Part shown: in pieces, positions 18,070 to 26,381 of the stretch
Layout: each line of letters opens with the position of its first letter
Position numbering within the stretch: position 1 is the stretch's first letter
NCBI GenBank assembly: GCA_044225675.1
Contig: JBGAIH010000007.1
Location: 62,001 to 126,000, forward strand
Reading direction: 5' to 3'
Origin: JACMQX01 sp044225675
GTDB lineage: Bacteria; Pseudomonadota; Gammaproteobacteria; Burkholderiales; Burkholderiaceae_C
DNA: 64,000 nt
Notes under the pieces: generated by a model
What the model was told of the DNA's origin: nothing
What the model saw: only the letters and a program-made list of their open reading frames with translations
Databases searched by the model: none
Translations under genes and position numbers: made by a program

Positions 18070-19116
18070 TCAGGATGCCTTGGCCAGCCCCAGCTCGCGC
18101 AGGATGCGCCCCTCGCGTGCCGACGAGGCCACCGCCCACTGCTGGAACTCCTGCGTGTTGCGGTAGAAGGGCTCCAGCCCGTTCCTGTCCGCCACCGCCT
18201 TGTAGGCCGGATCGTCCAGGCCCTTGCGGAAGGCGTCGTGCAGCACCTTGACGACGGCCGGGTCCATCCCCTTGGGACCGGCCAGGCCGAAGGGCGCGAT
18301 CGACACGATGTCCAGACCCGACTCCTTGAGCGTCGGCACATTGGGAAAGCGCGGGTTGCGCTGCTCGCCCCAGCTCACCAGCACCCGCACCTGACCGCCG
18401 TCGAGCATGGGCGAGGTGCCGATGCCGTCGGGCTGCAGCATGACCTGGCCGCTCACCAGGGCCATGGTCGACTCGGCCGTGCCCTTGTACGGCACGTTCA
18501 CCAGCTTGATGCCGGCGGCGCGCGAAATCTCCTCCATGGTGATGTGCAGGCTGGTGCCCACGCCGGTGGTGGCGTAGGTGACCACGCCGGGGTTGGCGCG
18601 CGCGTAGTCGACGAACTCCTTCCAGGTCTTCCAGGGGGCGTCGGCCTTGACCATGATGCCGGTGGCGTAGCCCGACAGGCCGATGATGTAGGAGAAGTCG
18701 TTGATCGGGTCGTAGCTGACCTTCTGCATGTGCGGCAGCCGGAACAGGCTCAGGGCCACCTGCGAGATGGTGTAGCCGTCGGGCCGCGCCGTCGCCGCCA
18801 TGGTGGAGGGCCCGAGCGTGCCGCCCGCGCCGGGACGATTGGCCACCACGATGGGCTGGCCCAGGTGCCGGCTGGCCGCAGCGGCCAGCGCACGCAGCAC
18901 GTTGTCGGTCGAGCCGCCGGGCGTCCACGGCACGATGAGGGTCACCGGCCCGCTCGGGAAGGCGCCGCCTGCGGTCTGCGCCGCCGCGCCGGTCACGACG
19001 GGCGCGGCGGCCAGTGCGCCCAGCGCCTGCAGCGCGCGTCGACGGCCTGTGTCGACGCCCGATGCGGACCGGTCCGGGCCGCATGCCGGGCCAGTGGTGT
19101 CGAAGGGTTGATTCAT
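18070..19116 (-). CDS. TctC/Bug solute receptor (Tat-type signal), last gene of the catabolic operon
   Basis: A 348-residue Bug-family binding protein. The signal contains TGRRRALQALG before a hydrophobic run, a twin-arginine pattern that is less usual for this family. Family marks are VTLIVPWTPGGSTDNVLRALA, NRPGAGGTLGPSTMAATARPDGYT and NVPYKGTAESTMALVSGQV. The ATG at 19116 has a GGAGA site. It is the second lone receptor of the same operon; its substrate is probably linked to the pathway encoded upstream. No TctAB genes are nearby. Confidence 0.92.
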   Translation of the reverse strand: MNQPFDTTGPACGPDRSASGVDTGRRRALQALGALAAAPVVTGAAAQTAGGAFPSGPVTLIVPWTPGGSTDNVLRALAAAASRHLGQPIVVANRPGAGGTLGPSTMAATARPDGYTISQVALSLFRLPHMQKVSYDPINDFSYIIGLSGYATGIMVKADAPWKTWKEFVDYARANPGVVTYATTGVGTSLHITMEEISRAAGIKLVNVPYKGTAESTMALVSGQVMLQPDGIGTSPMLDGGQVRVLVSWGEQRNPRFPNVPTLKESGLDIVSIAPFGLAGPKGMDPAVVKVLHDAFRKGLDDPAYKAVADRNGLEPFYRNTQEFQQWAVASSAREGRILRELGLAKAS

Positions 19117-19151
19117 GGTCTTGTCTCCTGAAGAATGGTTGTTGCGGAATT

Positions 19152-20195
19152 TCATGCAGGACCGTCCAGGCGCACCAGCAGCTTGCCCAGCTTGTCGCCG
19201 GCCAGCGCGAGGTTGAGCGCCTGGGGGAAGCTGTCGATGCCGTCCAGCACCTGCTCGCGTGCCACGATGCGGCCCTCGGCCAGCCAGCCGGCCAGTTCGG
19301 CGCGCGCCGCCCCGTAGCGGTCGGCGTAGTCGTAGACGATGAAGCCTTCCATCCGCGCGCGCTTGTTCAGCAGCGCACGGTAGTTGGACGGCCCGACGAC
19401 CTTGCCCGTGCCGGTGTACTGACTCATCGAGCCGCACATCACCACGCGCGCCCGTACCGCCAGGCGCGCCAGCGCCGCGTCGAGCACGTCGCCGCCCGCG
19501 TTGTCGAAGTACACGTCGATACCGTCCGGCGTCGCGGCAGCGAGCTGGGCTTCGAAATCGGGCGCGCGGTAGTCGGCAGCGCCGTCCAGCCCGAGCGTCT
19601 CGCGCAGGTAGCGGCACTTGTCGGGTCCGCCGGCAATACCCACGGTGCGGCAGCCCTGGATGCGCGCGATCTGCGCCGCGACGCTGCCCACCGCGCCGGT
19701 CGCGCCCGACACCACCACGGTCTGGCCCGGCTGGGGCCGACCCACGTCGAGCAGGCCGAAATAGGCGCTCAGGCCGGGAATGCCAAGCACGCCCAGGTAG
19801 GCCGACGCAGGTGTGCCGTGGGCCGAAATCGCGAGGACGGGCTGGCCGATCATGTCGGTGCCATCGCTCGCCGCCCATTCCTGCACGCCGAGCCGCCCTG
19901 CCACCAGATCGCCCTCGCGAAAGCCGCGGTGGCGCGACGCCGCCACCTGCCCGATCACGCTGGCGCGCATCACCGCGCCCAGCGCGATCGAGGCGGTCAC
20001 ATGCACCACGCCGCTGTCCGGCGCGTTGAGCCAAACCCGCATGGCCGGATCGATCGAGAGAAACAGGTTGCGCACGAGAAACTGGCCGTCGCCCGGCTCG
20101 GGCACGGGCTCGGTGGTGAACGACCAGGTGCCGGGGCCGGGCATGCCCACCGGCCGCTCACGCAGGCGCACCTGCCGGTTGAGCGCGCCGCTCAC
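19152..20195 (-). CDS. NADP-dependent oxidoreductase, MDR family (curcumin/prostaglandin reductase-like)
   Basis: A 347-residue medium-chain reductase that saturates activated double bonds of enones. The start NRQVRLRERPVGMPGPGTW and LFLSIDPAMRVWL are typical of the CurA/PTGR/leukotriene B4 dehydrogenase group. The nucleotide-binding motif lies in VVVSGATGAVGSVAAQIARIQGC, and YFDNAGGDVLDAAL follows. No zinc ligands are apparent. The GTG start at 20195 overlaps the stop of the SnoaL-like gene (GTGA). In this operon it could reduce an alpha,beta-unsaturated ketone before Baeyer-Villiger oxidation (inference). Confidence 0.88.
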   Translation of the reverse strand: MSGALNRQVRLRERPVGMPGPGTWSFTTEPVPEPGDGQFLVRNLFLSIDPAMRVWLNAPDSGVVHVTASIALGAVMRASVIGQVAASRHRGFREGDLVAGRLGVQEWAASDGTDMIGQPVLAISAHGTPASAYLGVLGIPGLSAYFGLLDVGRPQPGQTVVVSGATGAVGSVAAQIARIQGCRTVGIAGGPDKCRYLRETLGLDGAADYRAPDFEAQLAAATPDGIDVYFDNAGGDVLDAALARLAVRARVVMCGSMSQYTGTGKVVGPSNYRALLNKRARMEGFIVYDYADRYGAARAELAGWLAEGRIVAREQVLDGIDSFPQALNLALAGDKLGKLLVRLDGPA

Positions 20196-20830
20196 GGGCG
20201 GGCCTCGCCGGGCGATGCGGCCGGTGCGGCCGGTGCGGCCGGTGCGGCCGGCCCCTGCAGGCCCATGGCGCGGCGCTGCAGCTGCATCTCGTCCTGGCCG
20301 TCGCGCCGGCCGATGACCCAGCCCGCCTGGGGCCGCAGCGCCTCGACCGTGACCTCGTCCACGTGCTTCCAGTCCTGGATCAGGGTGCGACGCGCGATGC
20401 GCCATTGGCCATCGCGCCGGGTCATGACGTCGAGGTAGCGCGACGAGGTGAACATGTCGGCCGACGCGCCCGGGCTGCCCGACGCGCCGCCGGTCAGCTG
20501 CGCGAGCTTGGCCTTGGCGTCCGGTCCGTAGCGCTGGATGGTGCGCACATAGGTCTCCACCAGCGCCTCATCCGGGCCGGTGAATTCGATCAGCAGATTG
20601 CCCACGAGGTGGCTCGACATCTGCGCCGGCGTGAGCGAACGGATCCATTCGATCAGGCCCTCGACCGGCCCGATGTAGGGGCCGTGGCTGTCGATCGCAC
20701 CGGGGTGGAAGACCGCGAGCATGCCGTCGTAGTCGAGCCGGTCCGCCGCGCGGCACCAGCGCAGCATCAGGTCCTGGATCATCGCGCGGTCGGCCAGCCG
20801 GGCGGGGGTGTAGTCCTCGGGTTTCAGCAT
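20192..20830 (-). CDS. SnoaL/NTF2-like protein with Ala-Pro repeat tail
   Basis: A 212-residue protein. The NTF2-like cone fold (SnoaL_4 type) starts with DRAMIQDLMLRWCRAADRLDYDGMLAVFHPGAI. Members include steroid-isomerase-like and polyketide-cyclase-like enzymes and dehydratases. The ATG at 20830 is five bases past the SDR stop; a TTG at 20839 overlapping that stop is an alternative. The C-terminus carries AAP repeats encoded by four perfect 9-base repeats. Family proteins often accompany aromatic or steroid-like catabolic genes, but the reaction is not determined. Confidence 0.8.
   Translation of the reverse strand: MLKPEDYTPARLADRAMIQDLMLRWCRAADRLDYDGMLAVFHPGAIDSHGPYIGPVEGLIEWIRSLTPAQMSSHLVGNLLIEFTGPDEALVETYVRTIQRYGPDAKAKLAQLTGGASGSPGASADMFTSSRYLDVMTRRDGQWRIARRTLIQDWKHVDEVTVEALRPQAGWVIGRRDGQDEMQLQRRAMGLQGPAAPAAPAAPAASPGEARP
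20216..20251. repeat. Four perfect tandem copies of a 9-base unit
   Basis: TGCGGCCGG repeats four times without change inside the 3' end of the SnoaL-like gene, and encodes a run of AAP units on the minus strand. Perfect identity suggests recent slippage expansion, so copy number may vary between strains. Confidence 0.9.
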
Positions 20831-20835
20831 GGCGC

Positions 20836-21594
20836 TCAATTGAACACGCGGCCGCCGTTGACCACAAGGTTCTGGCCCGTGATGAAGCGCGCGCCCTCGC
20901 TGGCCAGAAAGCCGATCGCATGGGCGATGTCCTCGGGCTCCACCAGCTTGCCCATGGGCACGGCTTCGAGCTTCTTGGCGAGCAGGAAGCCCGCCATCTT
21001 CTGCGGTGCCCGGGTGTTGGTGATGCCGGGGCTGACGACGTTCACCGTCACGCCCGAAGGCCCGAGCTCCCGCGCCAGCGAGCGGGTGAACCCCACCACG
21101 CCGAGCTTGGCCGCAGAGTAGTCGGCCACGTTGGCGCCGCCCACGAGCGCGCCGTCGGACGACAGGTTCACGATGCGCCCGCTGCCGCGCTCGACCATCT
21201 GGTTGACCACCAGCCGCGAGCAGAACAGCGCCGTCTTGAGCGACACGTCGATCACGAAGTCCCAGGTCTCCGGCTCGGACTCGCGGAACGCCGTCATGCG
21301 CTCGCGCGCGCTCTGCCCGACGTTGTTGACGAGGATGTCGACGACGCCGAGCTCGGCCTCGATGCGTCCGAAGGCTGCGCGCACCGCCGCGCGGTCGGTC
21401 ATGTCGACCTCGATCGCGAGCACGCGCCCACCGGCTGCGGCAAGCCGTTGGCGAGCCTCCTCCAGAGGCTCCCTTTCAATGTCCAGCACGGCCACGCTGG
21501 CGCCGCGCTCGGCCAGGTGCAGCGCGGTGGCGCGGCCGATGCCGCTGCCGCCGCCGGTGACGACGGCGATTTTTCCGGAAAAGATCTGATCCAT
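20836..21594 (-). CDS. Short-chain dehydrogenase/reductase (SDR)
   Basis: A 252-residue classical SDR. The cofactor motif is VVTGGGSGIGRATAL and the structural motif is LVNNVGQ. The catalytic Ser is in NLSSDGALVGG and Tyr/Lys in DYSAAKLG. Asp in LDIERE after beta-2 suggests NAD rather than NADP. The ATG at 21594 is preceded by AGGACCCC. The family oxidises secondary alcohols or beta-hydroxyacyl groups; the C-terminal part around INGGRVF-type ends is standard. It lies between tctC and the SnoaL-like gene in the same operon. Confidence 0.9.
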   Translation of the reverse strand: MDQIFSGKIAVVTGGGSGIGRATALHLAERGASVAVLDIEREPLEEARQRLAAAGGRVLAIEVDMTDRAAVRAAFGRIEAELGVVDILVNNVGQSARERMTAFRESEPETWDFVIDVSLKTALFCSRLVVNQMVERGSGRIVNLSSDGALVGGANVADYSAAKLGVVGFTRSLARELGPSGVTVNVVSPGITNTRAPQKMAGFLLAKKLEAVPMGKLVEPEDIAHAIGFLASEGARFITGQNLVVNGGRVFN

Positions 21595-21638
21595 GGGGTC
21601 CTGCCTGTTGAAACGGGGGCCTGGGCGACTGCCAGCGT

Positions 21639-22658
21639 TCATTCGGCCTTGATGCCGAACTTGTCGATCAGGCCGCGCCAGATCTTGTCCTCGGCCACCA
21701 GCAGGCGCGAGAACTCGTCCGGCGTGGTGCCGGTGGGACGCACGACGAATTCGCGCAGCTTGACCTGGATCTCGGGCCGGGTGAGCACCGCATTGAAGTC
21801 ACGCGCCAGCTTGTCGGCACGCGCCTTGGGCGTGTTGACGGGCGCGAGCACACCGTACCAGCCCACCGGCTCCAGGCCGGCAAAGCCCGCCTCGCGGAAG
21901 GTGGGAGTGTCGGGCAGCAGGCTCGAGCGCAGCGTGCCGGTCACGGCGAGCGGGCGCACGGCCCCGGTCTTCTCGTGCATCGCGATCATGCGCTCGGAGA
22001 ACAGGCCGGCCTCGATCTGGCCGCCCAGCAGGTCGTTCATCGCCGGGCCCTCGCCCTTGTAGCCGACATGCTGCAGGTCCAGGCCCTGGCGGTCCTTGAA
22101 GCCCTCCATCAGCAGATGGGCGCTCGAGCCCACGCCGTAGGTGGCGTAGGAATGCTTGCCGGGTTCAGCCTTGAGCATCTTCACGTAGTCCTGGATGTTG
22201 CGCACCGGCGAGCTGGCGCGGATGGCCAGGCCGATGGCGACGGTGCCCATCTGCGTGACGGGCTGCAGGTCCTTGAACGGGTCGTAGCTCGCCTTGCCGG
22301 CCAGGGCGGGCCCCTGGATCACGCTGGTGTTGGTGAACAGCAGCGTGTAGCCCTCGTCGCGCGCCTTGGCCACACGGTCGGCGCCGATCATGCCGCCGCC
22401 ACCGGGTTTGTTGTCGATGACCACCGGCACCTTCCAGGTCTCGGCCAGCGCCTGCCCCACGGCACGCGCGAAGATGTCGAGGTTGCCGCCGGCCGGGAAC
22501 GGCACGACGAAGGTCACTGCGCGGTTGGGAAAGTCGCCGCTCTGGGCCAAGGCCGCCCCGGCCGGAGCGAGGGCTGCTGCGGCGAGCGCCAGCGCGGCCA
22601 CCAGCGTCCTGCGGCTGGCCTGGAAGGTGGATCGGGCGATCCGGATGGACTGATTCAT
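21639..22658 (-). CDS. TctC/Bug solute receptor within the catabolic operon
   Basis: A 339-residue Bug-family binding protein with a Sec-type signal ending near GAALAQ. Then follow FPNRAVTFVVPFPAGGNLDI and NKPGGGGMIGADRVAKARDEGYT. The ATG at 22658 has an AGGAGA site. It sits between amidase and SDR genes, so it probably captures the pathway substrate or an intermediate in the periplasm. Together with the receptor at 18070-19116 this operon encodes two different Bug proteins, which suggests two related ligands or overlapping ranges. Confidence 0.92.
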   Translation of the reverse strand: MNQSIRIARSTFQASRRTLVAALALAAAALAPAGAALAQSGDFPNRAVTFVVPFPAGGNLDIFARAVGQALAETWKVPVVIDNKPGGGGMIGADRVAKARDEGYTLLFTNTSVIQGPALAGKASYDPFKDLQPVTQMGTVAIGLAIRASSPVRNIQDYVKMLKAEPGKHSYATYGVGSSAHLLMEGFKDRQGLDLQHVGYKGEGPAMNDLLGGQIEAGLFSERMIAMHEKTGAVRPLAVTGTLRSSLLPDTPTFREAGFAGLEPVGWYGVLAPVNTPKARADKLARDFNAVLTRPEIQVKLREFVVRPTGTTPDEFSRLLVAEDKIWRGLIDKFGIKAE

Positions 22659-22723
22659 GGCTGTCTCCTGTCTGCTGGGTTGTCGTTGAAAAATGAAATG
22701 GAAGAACACATCAAGAGGAACGA

Positions 22724-24286
22724 TCAGGTGGTGGGTGCTGGCGCGACGAGTGGCCAGGGCCGCGCGCGCTCCATCTGCGCGGCCACTTCGAGCACGCGCC
22801 AGTCCTCGCCGAACCGGCCGGTGAGCTGGATGCCCACGGGCAGGCCCTGCGGCGTGACGTGGAAAGGCACGGATGCCGCCGGCTGGCCGGTGGCGTTGGC
22901 AAGCGGCGTGAACGGCGAGTACCGCACGACGCCCTCGGGGCCGGTGCGGTAGGCGAGAAAGTCCGGATGGTCCATGGCGATGCGGCCGAGCGCGATCGGC
23001 GGCGTGGCCAGCACCGGCGTGAGCAGCAGGTCGTAGCCGCAGCCGTCGTGACCGGACGAACCGACAGGCCCGTCATCGCCCTGCATGAAGCGGGCCACGC
23101 GCCGCGTCACATCGTTGAGCCGGGCGAGCGCGTCAACGTACTGGGCGGCGGTGAGCGTGCGCCCGATGTGCACCGCCGACAGCGTGGCCGGCTCCAGGTC
23201 GTCCGGGCCGACGGGGCGGCCGCGCTGGCGCTCCACGCGGTCCGCCGCAAGCGCCATGCCGGCCATGAAGACGGTGAGGATCGGATCGAGCGCCTCGCGC
23301 GCGCCCACCGGCGGCGCGTCGAGCGTCACGCGGTGCCCGAGCGATTCGAGCAGCCGGGCCGCCTCGCGCACGACGGCTTCGACCTCGGCGTCGGCCGTGA
23401 AGCCGTCGGCGGTCTGCCAGGTGCAGGCGATGCGCAGGGGGCGCAGGGGGCGGTGGTCCAGGGCCTGGACCGCCGCACGCACGTGGTCCGCATAGGCCAG
23501 GGGCGCCCGGGGCGAGGCATAGCTGGCGCCGCAGTCCTCGCCAGCCGTCAGATCGAGCGCGAGCGCGCTGTCGCGCACCGAGCGCGTCAGCATGTGCTGC
23601 GTGTACAGCCCGCCGCCGCCCTCGCCGTCCGGCGCCTGGGGCATCAGGCCCCGGCTGGGCTTGAGGCCGAACAGCCCGCAGTTGGAGGCGGGGATGCGGA
23701 TCGAACCGGCACCGTCACTGCCATGGGCGATGCTCACGATGCCGGCGGCCACCGCCGCGCCTGCGCCGCCGCTGGAGCCGCCGGCACTGTGCCCTGGCGC
23801 CCACGGATTGCGGGTCGGGCCGCCGTAGGCCCGCGCTTCGGTGGATGGGCTCAGGCCCATCTCGGGCACGGTGGTACGGCCGAAGAAGACGAAGCCGGCA
23901 CGCCGGTAGCGCGTGACCAGTTCCGAGTCGGCCGGCCAGTCGATGCGCGGGAACAGCCGGGAGCCCATGGTGGATGGCAGGCCGAGCGCCGGCGTGCGGT
24001 GGTCCTTGAGCAGGCTGGGAACGCCGAGGAAGGGCCGTTCGCGCCGCAGGCGGGCCAGCGTGCCGGCGTCGCGCCGGGCGGCCGCGAGCTGCGTGTCGAG
24101 CGCGCGGGCCAGCTCACGGGCCAGGTCCTGCGCCTGATCCTGCGCCACGGTGCACACCGCGCGCAAGGCCGGGTTGAGGGCGGCCGTGCGCGCCAGCGAA
24201 GCGTCGAGGGCTTCTTCGCAGCCCAGGTCGCCGCGCGCGATCGAGGCCGCGAGTTCGATGGCATCCATGGCGTCGGTCTGCGGCAT
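22724..24286 (-). CDS. Amidase-signature hydrolase
   Basis: A 520-residue amidase-signature enzyme. The Ser-cisSer-Lys triad is visible: Lys94 in PSLLKDH, cis-Ser in GHSAGGSSGG (about 171-172), and nucleophile Ser195 in SDGAGSIRIPA. Family members hydrolyse amides, and many also cleave esters. In an operon with a Baeyer-Villiger monooxygenase it could open the ester or lactone product (inference). The ATG lies four bases after the monooxygenase stop, so the genes are tightly coupled. No targeting signal is visible, so it should be cytoplasmic. Confidence 0.9.
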   Translation of the reverse strand: MPQTDAMDAIELAASIARGDLGCEEALDASLARTAALNPALRAVCTVAQDQAQDLARELARALDTQLAAARRDAGTLARLRRERPFLGVPSLLKDHRTPALGLPSTMGSRLFPRIDWPADSELVTRYRRAGFVFFGRTTVPEMGLSPSTEARAYGGPTRNPWAPGHSAGGSSGGAGAAVAAGIVSIAHGSDGAGSIRIPASNCGLFGLKPSRGLMPQAPDGEGGGGLYTQHMLTRSVRDSALALDLTAGEDCGASYASPRAPLAYADHVRAAVQALDHRPLRPLRIACTWQTADGFTADAEVEAVVREAARLLESLGHRVTLDAPPVGAREALDPILTVFMAGMALAADRVERQRGRPVGPDDLEPATLSAVHIGRTLTAAQYVDALARLNDVTRRVARFMQGDDGPVGSSGHDGCGYDLLLTPVLATPPIALGRIAMDHPDFLAYRTGPEGVVRYSPFTPLANATGQPAASVPFHVTPQGLPVGIQLTGRFGEDWRVLEVAAQMERARPWPLVAPAPTT

Positions 24287-24290
24287 GGCG

Positions 24291-26273
24291 TCAGGCGTCC
24301 GCGGCCTGCGGCTCGGGCTGGCGGCCGGAAGCGGCGCCCGGCGCCGGACCTGCCATCGGCCGGATCACGAACTCGGCCGGCTCGAACCGGTGCGTGAGGT
24401 TCCAGAAGTCCACCAGGCGCCAGGGCGAGGTCATGGTCACGCGGTTCTTGTCGTTCTTGTACCAGCTGGTCACGCCGCGATGCGACCAGACCATCTTGCC
24501 CAGGCGCTCGTCCACGGCCTGGTTGTATTGCGTGTAGACCTCCGGCCGCACTTCGATGGAGGCGCGCCGGTTCTCGATCATGTCGCGCAGCGCGCCCAGG
24601 ACGTAGGTCACCTGGCACTCGATGTGGAAGATCGCGCTGCCGCCATGCGCAAGGATGGTGTTGGGGCCGGCCAGCACGAAGAAGTTGGGAAAGCCCGGCA
24701 CGGTCATGCCCTTGTAGGCGCGCGGATCGTTGTCGCCCCATTCGTCGCGCAGCGAGCGGCCGTCGCGGCCGGTGATCTCCATCGGCCAGAGCAGGCGCGA
24801 GGCCTGGAAGCCGGTGGCCATGACGATCACATCGGCGGCATGCGAGCGGCCGTCGCGGTCGACCACCGCACCCGGTTCGATGCGCGCGACGCCGCTGGTC
24901 ACCAGGTCCACATGCGGCTCGCGCAGCATGCGGAACCAGTGGTTGTCGCGCAGCATGCGCTTGCCATACGGCGGGTACGAGGGGATGCATTTGGCCAGCA
25001 GTTCCGGGTCGCCCTCCAGCTCGTTGGTGATGTAGGCGACGATGCGGTCGCGCGTGGCCTGGTTCTCGGCATTGAGCGACTGGTCCTTGCGGTCCCACTC
25101 GGGGTCGATGTGCAGCGATCGGTGGAAGCTGTCGGACACGGCCCAGAAGAGCTGGAAGCGCTGCCACTCCATGAACAGCGGAATGTGCTTGAGCGCCCAG
25201 CGGTGGCCCCAGGCGATGGGCTTGTGGTAGTTGGGGTCGCCCACGGCCCAGTGCGGGGTGCGCTGGAAGATGGTCAGGTGTGCCACGTCGGGCGCGATGC
25301 TCGGGCCGACCTGGATGCCGCTGGCCCCCGTGCCGATCATCACCACGCGCTTGCCCTTGAGGTCGACGCTATGGTCCCAGGCGGCGGTGTGCAGCACCGG
25401 GCCACCGAAGCTCTCCAGCCCCTCGAACGAGGGCGTGGACGGCACGTTGTGGCCGACACCGGCGATCAGCACGCGCGCAGTCTGGCGCTGCTCGCGGCCC
25501 TGTGCATCGGTGTAGCGCACGTCCCAGGTGGCGCTGGCCTCGTCGTAGCGGGCGGAGCGGACCGTGGAGCCGTAGCGGATGTGGCGCGCCAGGCCGTACT
25601 TGGCCACGGTGTTCTCGACGTAGGCCTGGATCTCGTCGCGCTTGGAGAAGTGGTTGGTCCAGGCATCGTTCGGATTGAACGAGAACGAGTAGAAGTGGTT
25701 GGGCGTGTCCACGCCGCAGCCCGGGTAGGCGTTCTCGTACCAGGTGCCGCCGGGGCCGCTGTTCTTCTCGAGGATCACGAAGGGCACGCCCGCGTCCTGC
25801 AGCCGGATGCCGGTGCAGATGCCCGCGAAGCCCGCACCGATGATCACCACCGGGAAGTCCGACAGCGGCAGGCTGGCCGGGTCGGCCTGCCAGTTGAGCG
25901 CCCGCGTGTCGGTGTCGCCCAGCCGCAGTTCCTCGACCAGCAGCGGCACGTACTCCTCGGGCACCTGCACGCCGACGCTCGCGCTCATCATGCGGCGCAG
26001 CGTGGCGGCATCGGGCCGGGGAATGGGCCGACCGGTGGCGGCATAGTCCTTGAGCACCTCGACGAGCCGGTTGCGCACCTTGAGCTTGAGCGGCTCGGGC
26101 ACACCCTGCAGGTAGTTCCACGCGCCGTGGATGTGGGGTGCGACCTCGTCGAGGATGTCGAGGTCGCCCGAGAGGTGCGTCAGCACCATCAGCGTGGGGC
26201 CGATGTCGGCATAGGCGAGCGCGGCGCGCAGGCGGGCCTCGTCGGCCACGGCGGTCTTGAAGTCCTGGTTCAT
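24291..26273 (-). CDS. Baeyer-Villiger flavin monooxygenase, 4-hydroxyacetophenone monooxygenase type
   Basis: A 660-residue class B flavoprotein. The first Rossmann motif is IIGAGFAGICTG at about 144-155. The Baeyer-Villiger fingerprint FGGPVLHTAAWD lies at 289-300, and a second NADPH motif GTGASGIQ near 314. The fingerprint F-x-G-x3-H-x3-W/D separates these enzymes from N-hydroxylases. About 140 extra N-terminal residues before the flavin domain match the HAPMO subgroup, which acts on aryl ketones. The enzyme inserts one oxygen to turn a ketone into an ester. A 108-base gap precedes it in the operon, with a small ACTCCC-type repeat and no gene. Confidence 0.92.
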   Translation of the reverse strand: MNQDFKTAVADEARLRAALAYADIGPTLMVLTHLSGDLDILDEVAPHIHGAWNYLQGVPEPLKLKVRNRLVEVLKDYAATGRPIPRPDAATLRRMMSASVGVQVPEEYVPLLVEELRLGDTDTRALNWQADPASLPLSDFPVVIIGAGFAGICTGIRLQDAGVPFVILEKNSGPGGTWYENAYPGCGVDTPNHFYSFSFNPNDAWTNHFSKRDEIQAYVENTVAKYGLARHIRYGSTVRSARYDEASATWDVRYTDAQGREQRQTARVLIAGVGHNVPSTPSFEGLESFGGPVLHTAAWDHSVDLKGKRVVMIGTGASGIQVGPSIAPDVAHLTIFQRTPHWAVGDPNYHKPIAWGHRWALKHIPLFMEWQRFQLFWAVSDSFHRSLHIDPEWDRKDQSLNAENQATRDRIVAYITNELEGDPELLAKCIPSYPPYGKRMLRDNHWFRMLREPHVDLVTSGVARIEPGAVVDRDGRSHAADVIVMATGFQASRLLWPMEITGRDGRSLRDEWGDNDPRAYKGMTVPGFPNFFVLAGPNTILAHGGSAIFHIECQVTYVLGALRDMIENRRASIEVRPEVYTQYNQAVDERLGKMVWSHRGVTSWYKNDKNRVTMTSPWRLVDFWNLTHRFEPAEFVIRPMAGPAPGAASGRQPEPQAADA

Positions 26274-26381
26274 GTCGTGCGGTTTTCCTGGAAGTGGGGT
26301 TCGCTGGCGGAGGGAGTCGATGAGGGGAGTCGATGAAGAGGTCGACGGGGTGTTGAAGCGTGGGTGGATGCAGCGGCAGCC

